Notes under the pieces: generated by a model
What the model was told of the DNA's origin: nothing
The model's input: the letters and a program-made list of their open reading frames with translations, nothing else
Databases searched by the model: none
Made by a program: the position numbers and the translations under genes
NCBI GenBank assembly: GCA_949130485.1
Contig: OX422203.1
Coordinates: forward strand, 6,686,429-6,750,428
Direction of reading: 5' to 3'
DNA: 64,000 nt
Source of the DNA: Agelas oroides
Lineage: Eukaryota > Porifera > Demospongiae > Agelasida > Agelasidae
In this document: positions 1-14,930 of the stretch, in pieces
Numbering within the stretch: position 1 is the first letter of the stretch
Layout: every line of letters begins with the position of its first letter

Positions 1-2569
1 CCCTTTCTCGGTGCAAAAGGCGCACAAAGCTGTACGGGCCTACCAATATCACCGTCCCCTGTGGTGCAGTATAGTGCCATCAATGGAAATTCGCGTACAT
101 TCGCGACTCCTGCTAGCTAGGTACAAAGGTTGCACTAATACAAGGTTCATTTTATCTAGAAGCTATGGGCATGAACAGTTTAAAAATGTAAACCCTTTCT
201 CGGTGCAAAAGGCGTACAAAGCTGTACGGGCCTACGAATATCACCGTCCCTTGTGGCACAGTATAGTGCCATCAATGGAAATTGGCGTACATTCGCGACT
301 CCTCCTAGCTCGGTACAAAGGTTGCACTAATGCAAGGTGCATTTTATCTAGAAGCTATGGGCATGAACAGTTTAAAAATGTAAACCCTTTCTCGGTGCAA
401 AAGGCGCACAAAGCTGTACGGGCCTACCAATATCACCGTCCCCTGTGGCGCAGTATAGTGCCATCAATGGAAATTCGCGTACATTCGCGACTCCTCCTAG
501 CTCGGTACAAAGGTTGCACTAATGCAAGCTGCATATTACCAAGAAACTAAGGGCATGAAGAGTTTAAAAATGTAAACCCTTTCTCGGTGCAAAAGGCGCA
601 CAAAGCTGTACGGGCCTACCAATATCACCGTCCCCTGTGGCGCAGTATAGTGCCATCAATGGAAATTCGCGTACATTCGCGACTCCTCCTAGCTAGGTAC
701 AAAGGTTGCACTAATACAAGGTTCATTTTATCTAGAAGCTATGGTCATGAACAGTTTAAAAATGTAAACCCTTTCTCGGTGCAAAAGGCGTACAAAGCTG
801 TATGGGCCTACGAATATCACCGTCCCCTGTGGCACAGTATAGTGCCATCAATGGAAATTCGCGTACATTCGCGACTCCTCCTAGCTCGGTACAAAGGTTG
901 CACTAATGCAAGGTGCATTTTATCTAGAAGCAATGGGCATGAACAGTTTAAAAATGTAAACCCTTTCTCGGTGCAAAAGGAGCACAAAGCTGTACGGGCC
1001 TAACAATATCACCGTCCCCTGTGGCGCAGTATAGTGCCATCAATGGAAATTCGCTTACATTCGCGACTCCTCCTAGCTCGGTTCAAAGGTTGCACTAATG
1101 CAAGATGCATATTACCAAGAAGCTATGGGCATGAAGAGTTTAAAAATGTAAACCCTTTCTCGGTGCAAAAGGCGCACAAAGCTGTACGGGACTGCCAATA
1201 TCACCGTCCACTGCGGCACAGTATAGTGCCATCAATGGAAATTCGCGTACATTCGCGACTCCTCCTAGCTAGGTACAAAGGTTGCACTAGTACAAGGCTC
1301 ATTTTATCTAGAAGCTATGGGCATGAACAGTTTCAAAATGTAAACCCTTTCTCGGTGCAAAAGGCGTACAAAGCTGAATGGGCCTACGAATATCACCGTC
1401 CCCTGTGGCACAGTATAGTGCCATCAATGGAAATTCGCGTACATTCGCGACTCCTCCTAGCTCGGTACAAAGGTTGCACTAATGCAAGGTGCATTTTATC
1501 TAGAAGCTATGGGCATGAACTGTTTAAAAATGTAAACCCTTTCTCGGTGCAAAAGGCGCACAAAGCTGTACGGGCCTACCAATATCACCGTCCCCTGTGG
1601 CGCAGTATAGTGCCATCAATGGAAATTCGCGTACATTCGCGACTCCTCCTAGCTCGGTACAAAGGTTGCACTAATGCAAGATGCATATTACCAAGAAACT
1701 AAGGGCATGAAGAGTTTAAAAATGTAAACCCTTTCTCGGTGCAAAAGGCGCACAAAGCTGTACGGGCCTACCAATATCACCGTCCCCTGTGGCGCAGTAT
1801 AGTGCCATCAATGGAAATTCGCGTACATTCGCGACTCCTCCTAGCTAGGTACAAAGTTTGCACTAATACAAGGTTCATTTTATCTAGAAGCTATGGTCAT
1901 GAACAGTTTAAAAATGTAAACCCTTTCTCGGTGCAAAAGGCGTACAAAGCTGTATGGGCCTACGAATATCACCGTCCCCTGTGGCACAGTATAGTGCCAT
2001 CAATGGAAATTCGCGTACATTCGCGACTCCTCCTAGCTCGGTACAAAGGTTGCACTAATGCAAGGTGCATTTTATCTAGAAGCAATGGGCATGAACAGTT
2101 TAAAAATGTAAACCCTTTCTCGGTGCAAAAGGAGCACAAAGCTGTACGGGCCTAACAATATCACCGTCCCCTGTGGCGCAGTATAGTGCCATCAATGGAA
2201 ATTCGCTTACATTCGCGACTCCTCCTAGCTCGGTTCAAAGGTTGCACTAATGCAAGATGCATATTACCAAGAAGCTATGGGCATGAAGAGTTTAAAAATG
2301 TAAACCCTTTCTCGGTGCAAAAGGCGCACAAAGCTGTACGGGACTGCCAATATCACCGTCCACTGCGGCGCAGTATAGTGCCATCAATGGAAATTCGCGT
2401 ACATTCGCGACTCCTCCTAGCTAGGTACAAAGGTTGCACTAATGCAAGGTGCATTTTATCTAGAAGCTATGGGCATGAACTGTTTAAAAATGTAAACCCT
2501 TTCTCGGTGCAAAAGGCGCACAAAGCTGTACGGGCCTAACAATATCACCGTCCCCTGTGGCGCAGTATA

Positions 2570-4681
2570 GTGCCATCAATGGAAATTCGCGTACATTCGC
2601 GACTCCTCCTAGCTCGGTTCAAAGGTTGCACTAATGCAAGATGCATATTACCAAGAAGCTATGGGCATGAAGAGTTTAAAAATGTAAACCCTTTCTCGGC
2701 GCAAAAGGCGCACAAAGCTGTACGGGATTGCCAATATCACCGTCCACTGCGGCGCAGTATAGTGCCATCAATGGAAATTCGCGTACATTCGCGACTCCTC
2801 CTAGCTCTGTACAAAGGTTGCACTAATGCAAGGTGCATTTTATCTAGAAGCTATGGGCATGAAGAGTTTAAAAATGTAAACCCTTTCTCGGTGCAAAAGG
2901 CGCACAAAGCTGTACGGGCCTACCAATACCACAGTCCCCTGTGGCGCAGTATAGTGCAATCAATGGAAATTCGCGTACATTCGAGACTCCTCCTAGCTCT
3001 GTTCAAAGGTTGCACTAATGCAAGATGCATATTACCAAGAAGCTATGGGCATGAAGAGTTTAAAAATGTACTCCCTTTCTCGGTGCAAAAGGCGAACAAA
3101 GTTATACGGGCCTGCCAATATCACCGTCACTTGTGGCGCAGTATAGTGCCGTCAATGGAAATTGGCGTCCATTCGCGACTCCTCCTAGCTCGGTACAAAG
3201 GTTGCACTAATGCAAGATGCACATTACCAACAAACTATGGGCATAAACAGTTTAAAAATGTAAACCCTTTCTCGGTGCAAAAGGCGCACCAAGCTGTACG
3301 GGCCTACCAATATCACCGTCCCCTGTGGTGCAGTACAGTGAGATCAATGGAAATTCGCGTACATTCGCGACTCCTCCTAGCTCGGTACAAAGGTTGCACT
3401 AATACAAGGTTCATTTTATCTAGAAGCTATGGGCATGAACAGTTTAAAAATGTAAACCCTTTCTCGGTGCAAAAGGCGTACAAAGCTGTACGGGCCTACC
3501 AATATCACCGTCCCCTGTGGCACAGTATAGTGCCATCAATGGAAATTCGCGTACATTCGCGACTCCTCCTAGCTCGGTACAAAGGTTGCACTAATGCAAG
3601 GTGCATTTTATCTAGAAGCTATGGGCATGAACAGTTTAAAAACGTGAACCTTTTCTCGGTGCAAAAGGTGCGCAGAGGTGTAAGGGCCTACCAATATCAC
3701 CGTCCCCTGTGGCGCAGTATAGTGCCATCAATGGAAATTGGCGTACATTCGCGACTCCTCCTAGCTCGGTACAAAGATTGCACTAATGCAAGATGCATAT
3801 TACCAAGAAACTATGGGCATGAACAGTTTAAAAATGTAAACCCTTTCTCGGTGCAAAAGGCGAACAAAGTTGTAAGGGCCTACCAATATCACCGTCCCCT
3901 GTGGCGCAGTATAGTGCCATCAATGGAAATTCGCGTACATTCGCGACTCCTCCTAGTTCCGTGCAAATGTTGCACTAATACAAGGTGCATTTTATCTAGA
4001 AGCTATGGGCATGAACAGTTTAAAAATGTAAACCCTTTCTCGGTGCAAAAGGCGCACAAAGCTGTACGGGCCTACCAATATCACCGTCCCCTGTGGCGCA
4101 GGATAGTGCCATCAATGGAAATTTGCGTACATTCGCGACTCCTCCTAGCTAGGTACAAAGGTTGCACTAATGCAAGATGCATATTACCAAGAAGCAATGG
4201 GCATGAAGAGTTTAAAAATGTAAACCCTTTCTCAGTGCAAAAGGTGCACAAAGCTGTACGGGCCTACCAATATCACCGTCCCCTGTGGCGCAGTATAGTG
4301 CCATCAATGGAAATTCGCGTACATTCGCGACTCCTCCTAGCTAGGTACAAAGGTTGCACTAATACAAGGTTCATTTTATCTAGAAGCTATGGGCATGAAC
4401 AGTTTAAAAATGTAAACCCTTTCTCGGTGCAAAAGGCGTACAAAGCTGTACGGGCCTACCAATATCACCGTCCCCTGTGGCACAGTATAGTGCCATCAAT
4501 GGAAATTGGCGTACATTCGCGACTCCTCCTAGCTCGGTACAAAGATTGCACTAATGCAAGATGCATATTACCAAGAAACTATGGGCATGAACAGTTTAAA
4601 AATGTAAACCCTTTCTCGGTGCAAAAGGCGCACAAAGATGTACGGCCTACCAATATCACCGTCCCCTGTGGCGCAGTATAG
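2570..4681 (+). other. Longest open frame through the satellite (703 codons, about 11 units)
   Basis: This stretch has no stop through eleven consecutive 64-codon units. It has no signal peptide, no recognisable domain, and no start context separable from the repeat itself. It ends where a single-base deletion near 4,646 shifts frame. Neighbouring units in the same frame carry stops. At the recurrent variable sites I compared, most changes alter the residue (H/Y, A/V, Y/C, W/R, E/Q, S/P) and fewer are silent (CCA/CCG, AGG/CGG, AGG/AGA, ATT/ATA). That mix is closer to drift than to protein constraint. A real repetitive protein cannot be ruled out without RNA data, but I consider it unlikely. 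Confidence 0.25.
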
Positions 4682-7600
4682 TGCCATCAATGGAAATTCG
4701 CGTACATTCGCGACTCCTCCTAGCTCGGTACAAAGGTTGCACTAATGCAAGATGCATATTGCCAAGAAACTAAGGGCATGAAGAGTTTAAAAATGTAAAC
4801 CCTTTCTCGGTGCAAAAGGCGCACAAAGCTGTACGGGCCTACCAATATCACCGTCCCCTGTGGCGCAGTATAGTGCCATCAATGGAAATTCGCGTACATT
4901 CGCGACTCCTCCTAGCTAGGTACAAAGGTTGCACTAATACAAGGTTCATTTTATCTAGAAGCTATGGTCATGAACAGTTTCAAAATGTAAACCCTTTCTC
5001 GGTGCAAAAGGCGTACAAAGCTGTATGGGCCTACGAATATCACCGTCCCCTGTGGCACAGTATAGTGCCATCAATGGAAATTCGCGTACATTCGCGACTC
5101 CTCCTAGCTCGGTACAAAGGTTGCACTAATGCAAGGTGCATTTTATCTAGAAGCAATGGGCATGAACAGTTTAAAAATGTAAACCCTTTCTCGGTGCAAA
5201 AGGAGCACAAAGCTGTACGGGCCTAACAATATCACCGTCCCCTGTGGCGCAGTATAGTGCCATCAATGGAAATTCGCTTACATTCGCGACTCCTCCTAGC
5301 TCGGTTCAAAGGTTGCACTAATGCAAGATGCATATTACCAAGAAGCTATGGGCATGAAGAGTTTAAAAATGTAAACCCTTTCTCGGTGCAAAAGGCGCAC
5401 AAAGCTGTACGGGACTGCCAATATCACCGTCCACTGCGGCGCAGTATAGTGCCATCAATGGAAATTCGCGTACATTCGCGACTCCTCCTAGCTAGGTACA
5501 AAGGTTGCACTAGTACAAGGTTCATTTTATCTAGAAGCTATGGGCATGAACAGTTTAAAAATGTAAACCCTTTCTCGGTGCAAAAGGCGTACAAAGCTGT
5601 ATGGGCCTTCGAATATCACCATCCCCTGTGGCACAGTATAGTGCCATCAATGGAAATTCGCGTACATTCGCGACTCCTCCTAGCTCGGTACAAAGGTTGC
5701 ACTAATGCAAGGTGCATTTTATCTAGAAGCTATGGGCATGAACAGTTTAAAAATGTAAACCCTTTCTCGGTGCAAAAGGCGCACAAAGCTGTACGGGCCT
5801 AACAATATCACCGTCCCCTGTGGCGCAGTATAGTGCCATCAATGGAAATTCGCGTACATTCGCGACTCCTCCTAGCTCGGTACAAAGGTTGCACTAATAC
5901 AAGATGCATATTACCAAGAAGCTAGGGGCATGAAGAGTTCAAAAATGTAAACCCTTTCTCGGTGCAAAAGGCGCACAAAGCTGTACGGGCCTACCAAAAT
6001 CACCGTATCCTGTGGTGCAGTATTGTGACATCATTGGAAATTCGCGTACATTCGCGACTCCTCCTAGCTAGGTACAAAGGTTGCACTAATGCAAGGTGCA
6101 TTTTATCTACAAGCTATGGGCATGAACTGTTTAAAAATGTAAACCCTTTCTCGGTGCAAAAGGCGCACAAAGCTGTACGGGCCTACCAATATCACCGTCA
6201 ACTGTGGCGCAGTATTGTGCCATCAATGGAAATTCGCGTAAATTCGCGACTCCTCCTAGCTCGGTACAAAGGTTGCACTAATGCAAGGTGCATTTTATCT
6301 ACAAGCTATGGGCATGAACAGTTTAAAAATGTAAACCCTTTCTCGGTGCAAAAGGCGCACAAAGCTGTACGGGCCTACCAATATCACCGTCAACTGTGGC
6401 GCAGTATTGTGCCATCAATGGAAATTCGCGTAAATTCGCGACTCCTCCTAGCTCGGTTCAAAGGTTTCACTAATGCAAGATGCATATTACCAAGAAGCTA
6501 TGGGCATGAAGAGTTTAAAAATGTAAACCCTTTCTCGGTGCAAAAGGCGCACAAAGCTGTACGGGACTTCCAATATCACCGTCCACTGCGGCGCAGTATA
6601 GTGCCATCAATGGAAATTCGCGTACATTCGCGACTCCTCCTAGCTAGGTACAAAGGTTGCACTAGTACAAGGTTCATTTTATCTAGAAGCTATGGGCATG
6701 AACAGTTTAAAAATGTAAACCCTTTCTCGGTGCAAAAGGCGTACAAAGCTGTATGGGCCTACGAATATCACCGTCCCCTGTGGCACAGTATAGTGCCATC
6801 AATGGAAATTCGCGTACATTCGCGACTCCTCCTAGCACGGTACAAAGGTTGCACTAATGCAAGGTGCATTTTATCTAGAAGCTATGGGCATGAACAGTTT
6901 AAAAATGTAAACCCTTTCTCGGTGCAAAAGGCGCACAAAGCTGTACGGGCCTACCAATATCACCGTCAACTGTGGCGCAGTATTGTGCCATCAATGGAAA
7001 TTCGCGTAAATTCGCGACTCCTCCTAGCTCGGTTCAAAGGTTTCACTAATGCAAGATGCATATTACCAAGAAGCTATGGGCATGAAGAGTTTAAAAATGT
7101 AAACCCTTTCTCGGTGCAAAAGGCGCACAAAGCTGTACGGGACTTCCAATATCACCGTCCACTGCGGCGCAGTATAGTGCCATCAATGGAAATTCGCGTA
7201 CATTCGCGACTCCTCCTAGCTAGGTACAAAGGTTGCACTAGTACAAGGTTCATTTTATCTAGAAGCTATGGGCATGAACAGTTTAAAAATGTAAACCCTT
7301 TCTCGGTGCAAAAGGCGTACAAAGCTGTATGGGCCTACGAATATCACCGTCCCTGTGGCACAGTATAGTGCCATCAATGGAAATTCGCGTAAATTCGCGA
7401 CTCCTCCTAGCTCGGTACAAAGGTTGCACTAATGCAAGGTGCATTTTATCTAGAAGCTATGGGCATGAACAGTTTAAAAATGTAAACCCTTTCTCGGTGC
7501 AAAAGGCGCACAAAGCTGTACGGGCCTAACAATATCACCGTCAACTGTGGCGCAGTATTGTGCCATCAATGGAAATTCGCGTAAATTCGCGACTCCTCCT

Positions 7601-10600
7601 AGCTCGGTTCAAAGGTTTCACTAATGCAAGATGCATATTACCAAGAAGCTATGGGCATGAAGAGTTTAAAAATGTAAACCCTTTCTCGGTGCAAAAGGCG
7701 CACAAAGCTGTACGGGACTTCCAATATCACCGTCCACTGCGGCGCAGTATAGTGCCATCAATGGAAATTCGCGTACATTCGCGACTCCTCCTAGCTAGGT
7801 ACAAAGGTTGCACTAGTACAAGGTTCATTTTATCTAGAAGCTATGGGCATGAACAGTTTAAAAATGTAAACCCTTTCTCGGTGCAAAAGGCGTACAAAGC
7901 TGTATGGGCCTACGAATATCACCGTCCCCTGTGGCACAGTATAGTGCCATCAATGGAAATTCGCGTACATTCGCGACTCCTCCTAGCTCGGTACAAAGGT
8001 TGCACTAATGCAAGGTGCATTTTATCTAGAAGCTATGGGCATGAACAGTTTAAAAATGTAAACCCTTTCTCGGTGCAAAAGGCGCACAAAGCTGTACGGG
8101 CCTACCAATATCACCGTCCCCTGTGGCGCAGTATAGTGCCATCAATGGAAATTCGCGTACATTCGCGACTCCTCCTAGCTCGGTACAAAGGTTGCACTAA
8201 TACAAGATGCATATTACCAAGAAGCTAGGGGCATGAAGAGTTCAAAAATGTAGACCCTTTCTAGGTGCAAAAGGCGCACAAAGCTGTACGGGCCTGCCAA
8301 TATCACCGTCCCTTGTTGCGCAGTATAGTGCCATCAATGGAAATTCGCGTACTTTCGCGACTCCTCCTAGCTCGGTACAAAGGTTGCACTAATGCAAGGT
8401 GCATTTAATCGAGAAGCTATGGGCATGAAGAGTTTAGAAATGTAAAACCTTTCTCGGTGCAAAAGGCGCACAAAGCTGTACGGGACTGCCAATATCACCG
8501 TCCCCTGTGGCGCAGTATAGTGCCGTCAATGGAAATTCGCGTACATTCGCGACTCCTCCTAGCTCGGTACAAAGGTTGCACTAATGTAATATGCATATTA
8601 CCAAGAAGCTATGGGGATGAAGAGTTTAAAAATGTAAACCCTTTCTCGGTGCAAAAGGCGCACAAAGCTGTACGGGACTGCAAATATCACCGTCCCCTGT
8701 GGCGCAGTATAGTGCCGTCAATGGAAATTCGCGTACATTCGCGACTCCTCCTAGCTCGGTACAAAGGTTGCACTAATGCAAGATGCATATTACGAAGAAG
8801 CTATGGGCATGAAGAGTTTAAAAATGTAAACCCTTTCTCGGTGCAAAAGGCGCACAAAGCTGTACGGGCCTGCCAATATCACCGTCCCTTGTTGCGCAGT
8901 ATAGTGCCATCAATGGAAATTCGCGTACTTTCGCGACTCCTCCTAGCTCGGTACAAAGGTTGCACTAATACAAGGTGCATTTAATCGAGAAGCTATGGGC
9001 ATGAAGAGTTTAGAAATGTAAAACCTTTCTCGGTGCAAAAGGCGCACAAAGCTGTACGGGACTGCCAATATCACGGTCCCCTGCGGCGCAGTATAGTGCC
9101 GTCAATGGAAATTCGCGTACATTCGCGACTCCTCCTAGCTCGGTACAAAGGTTGCACTAATGCAATATGCATATTACCAAGAAGCTATGGGGATGAAGAG
9201 TTTAAAAATGTAAACCCTTTCTCGGTGCAAAAGGCGCACAAAGCTGTACGGGACTGCCAATATCAACGTCCCCTGCGGCCCAGTATAGTGCCATCAATGG
9301 AAATTCGCGTACATTCGCGACTCCTCCTAGCTCTGTACAAAGGTTGCACTAATGCAAGATGCATATTACCAAGAAGTTATGGGCATGAAGAGTTTAAAAA
9401 TGTAAACCCTTTCTCGGTGCAAAAGGCGCACAAAGCTGTACGGGGGTACCAATATCACCGTCCCCTGTGGCGCAGTATAGTGCCATCAATGGAAATTCGC
9501 GTACATTCGCGACTCCTCCTAGCTCGGTACAAAGGTTGCACTAATGCAAGATGCATATTACGAAGAAGCTATGGGCATGAATAGTTTAAAAATGTAAACC
9601 CTTTCTCGGTGCAAAAGGCGCACAAAGCTGTACGGGCCTGCCAATATCACCGTCCCTTGTTGCGCAGTATAGTGCCATCAATGGAAATTCGCGTACTTTC
9701 GCGACTCCTCCTAGCTCGGTACAAAGGTTGCACTAATACAAGGTGCATTTAATCGAGAAGCTATGGGCATGAAGAGTTTAGAAATGTAAAACCTTTCTCG
9801 GTGCAAAAGGCGCACAAAGCTGTACGGGACTGCCAATATCACCGTCCCCTGCGGCGCAGTATAGTGCCGTCAATGGAAATTCGCGTACATTCGCGACTCC
9901 TCCTAGGTCGGTACAAAGGTTGCACTAATGCAATATGCATATTACCAAGAAGCTATGGGGATGAAGAGTTTAAAAATGTAAACCCTTTCTCGCTACAAAA
10001 GGCGCACAAAGCTGTACGGGCCTGCAAATATCACCGTCCCCTGTGGCGCAGTAAAGTGCCTTCAATGGAAATTCGCGTACATTCGCGACTCCTCCTAGGT
10101 CGGTACAAAGGTTGCACTAATGCAATATGCATATTACCAAGAAGCTATGGGGATGAAGAGTTTAAAAATGTAAACCCTTTCTCGGTGCAAAAGGCGCACA
10201 AAGCTGTACGGGACTGCCAATATCAACGTCCCCTGCGGCCCAGTATAGTGCCATCAATGGAAATTCGCGTACATTCGCGACTCCTCCTAGCTCTGTACAA
10301 AGGTTGCACTAATGCAAGATGCATATTACCAAGAAGTTATGGGCATGAAGAGTTTAAAAATGTAAACCCTTTCTCGGTGCAAAAGGCGCACAAAGCTGTA
10401 CGGGGGTACCAATATCACCGTCTCCTGTGGCGCAGTATAGTGCCATCAATGGAAATTCGCGTACATTCGTGACTCCTCCCAGCTCGGTACAAAGGTTGAA
10501 CTAATGCAAGATGCATATTACCAAGAAGCTATGGGCATGTAGAGTTTAAAAATGTAAACCCTTTCTCGGTGGAAAAGGCGAACAAAGTTATACGGGCCTG

Positions 10601-11404
10601 CCAATATCACCGTCTCTTGTGGCGCAGTATAGTGCCGTCAATGAAAATTGGCGTACATTCGCGACTCCTCCTAGCTCGGTACAAAGGTTGCACTAATGCA
10701 AGATGCATATTACCAAGAAACTATGGGCATGAAGAGTTTAAAAATGTAAACCCTCTCTCGGTGCAAAAGGCGCACAAAGCTGTACGGGACTGCCAATATC
10801 ACCGTCCATTGCGGCGCAGTATAGAGCCTTCAATGGAAATTCGCGTACATTCGCGAGTCCTCCTAGCTCTGTTCAAAGGTTGTACTAATGCTAGATGCAT
10901 ATTACCAAGAAGCTATGGGCATTAAGAGTTTAAAAATGTAAACCCTTTCTCGGTGCAAAAGGCGCACAAAGCTGTACCGGCCTACCAATATCACCGTCAC
11001 CTGTGGCGCAGTATAGTGCCATCAATGGAAATTTGCGTACATTCGCGACTCCTCCTAGTTCGGTACAAAGGTTGCACTAATACAAGGTGCACATTATCTA
11101 CAAGCTATGGGCATGAACAGTTTAAAAATGTAAACCCTTTATCGGTGCAAAAGGCGCACAAAGCTGTACCGGCCTACCAATATCATCGTCCCCTGTGGCC
11201 AAGTATAGTGCCATCAATGGAAATTCGCGTACATTCGCGACTCCTCCTAGTTCGGTTCAAAGGTTGAACTAATACAAGGTGCACATTATCTAGAAGCTAT
11301 GGGCATGAACAGTTTAAAAATGTAAACCCTTTCTCGGTGCAAAAGGCGCACAAAGCTGTACGGGCCTGCCAATATCACCGTCCCCTGTGGCGCAGTATAG
11401 TGCC

Positions 11405-14400
11405 ATCAATGGAAATTCGCGTACATTCGCGACTCCTCCTAGCTCGGTACAAAGGTTGCACTAATGCAAGATGCATATTACCAAGAAGCTATGGGCATGA
11501 AGAGTTTAAAAATGTAAACCCTTTCTCGGTGCAAAAGGCGCACAAAGTTGTACGGGCTTGCCAATATCACCGGGACCTGTGGGGCAGTATAGTGCCGTCG
11601 ATGGAAATTGGCGTACATTCGCGACTCCTCCTAGCTCGGTACTAAGGTTGAACTAACGCAAGGTGCATATTACCAAGAAGCTATGGGCATGAAGAGTTTC
11701 AAAATGTAAACCCTTTCTCGGTGCAAATGGCGCACAAAGCTGCACGGGCCTGCAAATATCACCGTCCCCTGTGGCGCAGTAGAGTGCCGTCAATAGAAAT
11801 TCGCGTACATTCGCGGCTCCTCCTAGCTCGGTACAAAGGTTACACTAATGCAAGATGCATATTACCAAGAAGCTAGGGGCATGAAGAGTTTCAAAATGTA
11901 AACCCTTTCTCGGTGCAAAAGGCGCACAAAGTTGTACGGGCCTGCCAATATCTCCGTCCCTTGTTGCGCAGTAGTGTACCGTCAATGGAAATTCGCCTAC
12001 ATTCGCGACTCCTCCTGGCTCGGTACAAACGTTGCACTAATGCAAGATGCATATTATCAAGAAGCTAGGGGCATGAAGAGTTTAAAAATGTAAACCCTTT
12101 CTCGGTGCAAAAGGCGCACAAAGTTGTACGGGCCTGCCAATATCACCGTCCCTTGTTGCGCAGTATAGTGCCTTCAATGGAAATTTGCGTACATTCTCGA
12201 CTCCTCCAAGCTCGGTACAAAGGTTGCACTAATGCAAGATGCATATTACCAAGAAGCTAGGGGCATGAACAGTTTAAAAATGTAAACCCTTTCTCGGTGC
12301 AAAAGGCGCACAAAGTTGTACGGGCCTGCAAATATCACCGTCCCCTATGGCGCAGTATAGTGCCGTCAATGGAAATTCGCGTACATTCGCGACTCCTCCT
12401 AGCTCGGTACAAAGGTTGCACTAATGCAAGATGCATATTACCAAGAAGATAGGGGCATGAACAGTTTAAAAATGTAAACCCTTTCTAGGTGCAAAAGGCG
12501 TACAAAGCTGTACGGGACTGCCAATATCACCGTCCACTTCGGCGCAGTATAGTGCAGTCAATGGAAATTCGCGTACATTCGCGAGTCCTCCTAGCTCGGT
12601 ACAAAGGTTGCACTAATGCAAGATGCATATTACCAAGAAGTTATGGGCTTGAAGAGTTTAAAAATGTAAACCCTTTCTCGGTGCAAATGGCGCACAAAGC
12701 TGTACGGGCCTACCAAAATCACCGTATCCTGTGGTGCAGTATTGTGACATCATTGGAAATTCGCGTACATTCGCGACTTCTCCTAGCTAGGTACAAAGGT
12801 TGCACTAATGCAAGGTGCATTTTATCTACAAGCTATGGGCATGAACAGTTTAAAAATGTAAACCCTTTCTCGGTGCAAAAGGCACACAAAGCTGTACGGG
12901 CCTACCAATATCACCGTCAACTGTGGCGCAGTATTGTGCCATCAATGGAAATTCGCGTAAATTCGCGACTCCTCCTAGCTCGGTACAAAGGTTGCACTAA
13001 TGCAAGATGCATTTTATCTGGAAGCTATGGGCATGAAGAGTTTAAAAATGTAAACCCTTTCTCGGTGCAAAAGGCGCACAAAGATGTACGGGCCTACCAA
13101 TATCACCGTCCCCTGTGGCGCAGTACAGTGCCATCAATGGAAATTAGCGTACATTCGCGACTCCTCCTAGCTCGGTACAAAGGTTTCACTAATGCAAGGT
13201 GCATTTAATCGAGAAGCTATGGGCATGAAGAGTTAAAAAATGTAAACCCTTTCTCGGTGCAAAAGGCGCACGAAGCTGTACGGGACTGCCAATATCACCG
13301 TCCCCTGTGACGCAGTATAGTGCAATCAATGGAAATTCGCGTACATTCGCGACTCCTCCTAGCTCGGTACAAAGGTTGCACTAATGCAAGATGCATATTA
13401 CCAAGAAGCTATGGGCATGAAGAGTTTAAAAATGTAAACCCTTTCTCGGTGCAAAAGGCGCACAAAGTTGTACGGGCCTGCCAATATCACCGGGACCTGT
13501 GGGGCAGTATAGTGCCGTCGATGGAAATTGGCGTACATTCGCGACTCCTCCTAGCTCGGTACTAAGGTTGAACTAACGCAAGGTGCATATTACCAAGAAG
13601 CTATGGGCATGAAGAGTTTCAAAATGTAAACCCTTTCTCGGTGCAAATGGCGCACAAAGCTGCACGGGCCTGCAAATATCACCGTCCCCTGTGGCGCAGT
13701 AGAGTGCCGTCAATAGAAATTCGCGTACATTCGCGGCTCCTCCTAGCTCGGTACAAAGGTTACACTAATGCAAGATGCATATTACCAAGAAGCTAGGGGC
13801 ATGAAGAGTTTCAAAATGTAAACCCTTTCTCGGTGCAAAAGGCGCACAAAGTTGTACGGGCCTGCCAATATCTCCGTCCCTTGTTGCGCAGTAGTGTACC
13901 GTCAATGGAAATTCGCCTACATTCGCGACTCCTCCTGGCTCGGTACAAACGTTGCACTAATGCAAGATGCATATTATCAAGAAGCTAGGGGCATGAAGAG
14001 TTTAAAAATGTAAACCCTTTCTCGGTGCAAAAGGCGCACAAAGCTGTACGGGCCTGCCAATATCACCGTCCCTTGTTGCGCAGTATAGTGCCTTCAATGG
14101 AAATTTGCGTACATTCTCGACTCCTCCAAGCTCGGTACAAAGGTTGCACTAATGCAAGATGCATATTACCAAGAAGCTAGGGGCATGAACAGTTTAAAAA
14201 TGTAAACCCTTTCTCGGTGCAAAAGGCGCACAAAGTTGTACGGGCCTGCAAATATCACCGTCCCCTATGGCGCAGTATAGTGCCGTCAATGGAAATTCGC
14301 GTACATTCGCGACTCCTCCTAGCTCGGTACAAAGGTTGCACTAATGCAAGATGCATATTACCAAGAAGATAGGGGCATGAACAGTTTAAAAATGTAAACC

Positions 14401-14930
14401 CTTTCTAGGTGCAAAAGGCGTACAAAGCTGTACGGGACTGCCAATATCACCGTCCACTTCGGCGCAGTATAGTGCAGTCAATGGAAATTCGCGTACATTC
14501 GCGAGTCCTCCTAGCTCGGTACAAAGGTTGCACTAATGCAAGATGCATATTACCAAGAAGCTATGGGCTTGAAGAGTTTAAAAATGTAAACCCTTTCTCG
14601 GTGCAAAAGGCGCACAAAGCTGTACGGGCCTACCAAAATCACCGTATCCTGTGGTGCAGTATTGTGACATCATTGGAAATTCGCGTACATTCGCGACTTC
14701 TCCTAGCTAGGTACAAAGGTTGCACTAATGCAAGGTGCATTTTATCTACAAGCTATGGGCATGAACAGTTTAAAAATGTAAACCCTTTCTCGGTGCAAAA
14801 GGCACACAAAGCTGTACGGGCCTACCAATATCACCGTCAACTGTGGCGCAGTATTGTGCCATCAATGGAAATTCGCGTAAATTCGCGACTCCTCCTAGCT
14901 CGGTACAAAGGTTGCACTAATGCAAGATGC
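11405..14930 (+). repeat. Higher-order duplication inside block 1 (offset 1,920 bp, ten units)
   Basis: Sequence from about 11,405 to 13,010 is repeated almost without change from about 13,325 to 14,930. The offset is exactly 1,920 bp, or ten satellite units. Rare variants travel together in both copies, for example CACCGGGACCTGTGGGG at 11,570 and 13,490, and TATCTCCGTCCCTTGTTGCG near 11,950 and 13,870. This points to a recent segmental duplication or unequal exchange of a ten-unit block. Confidence 0.85.
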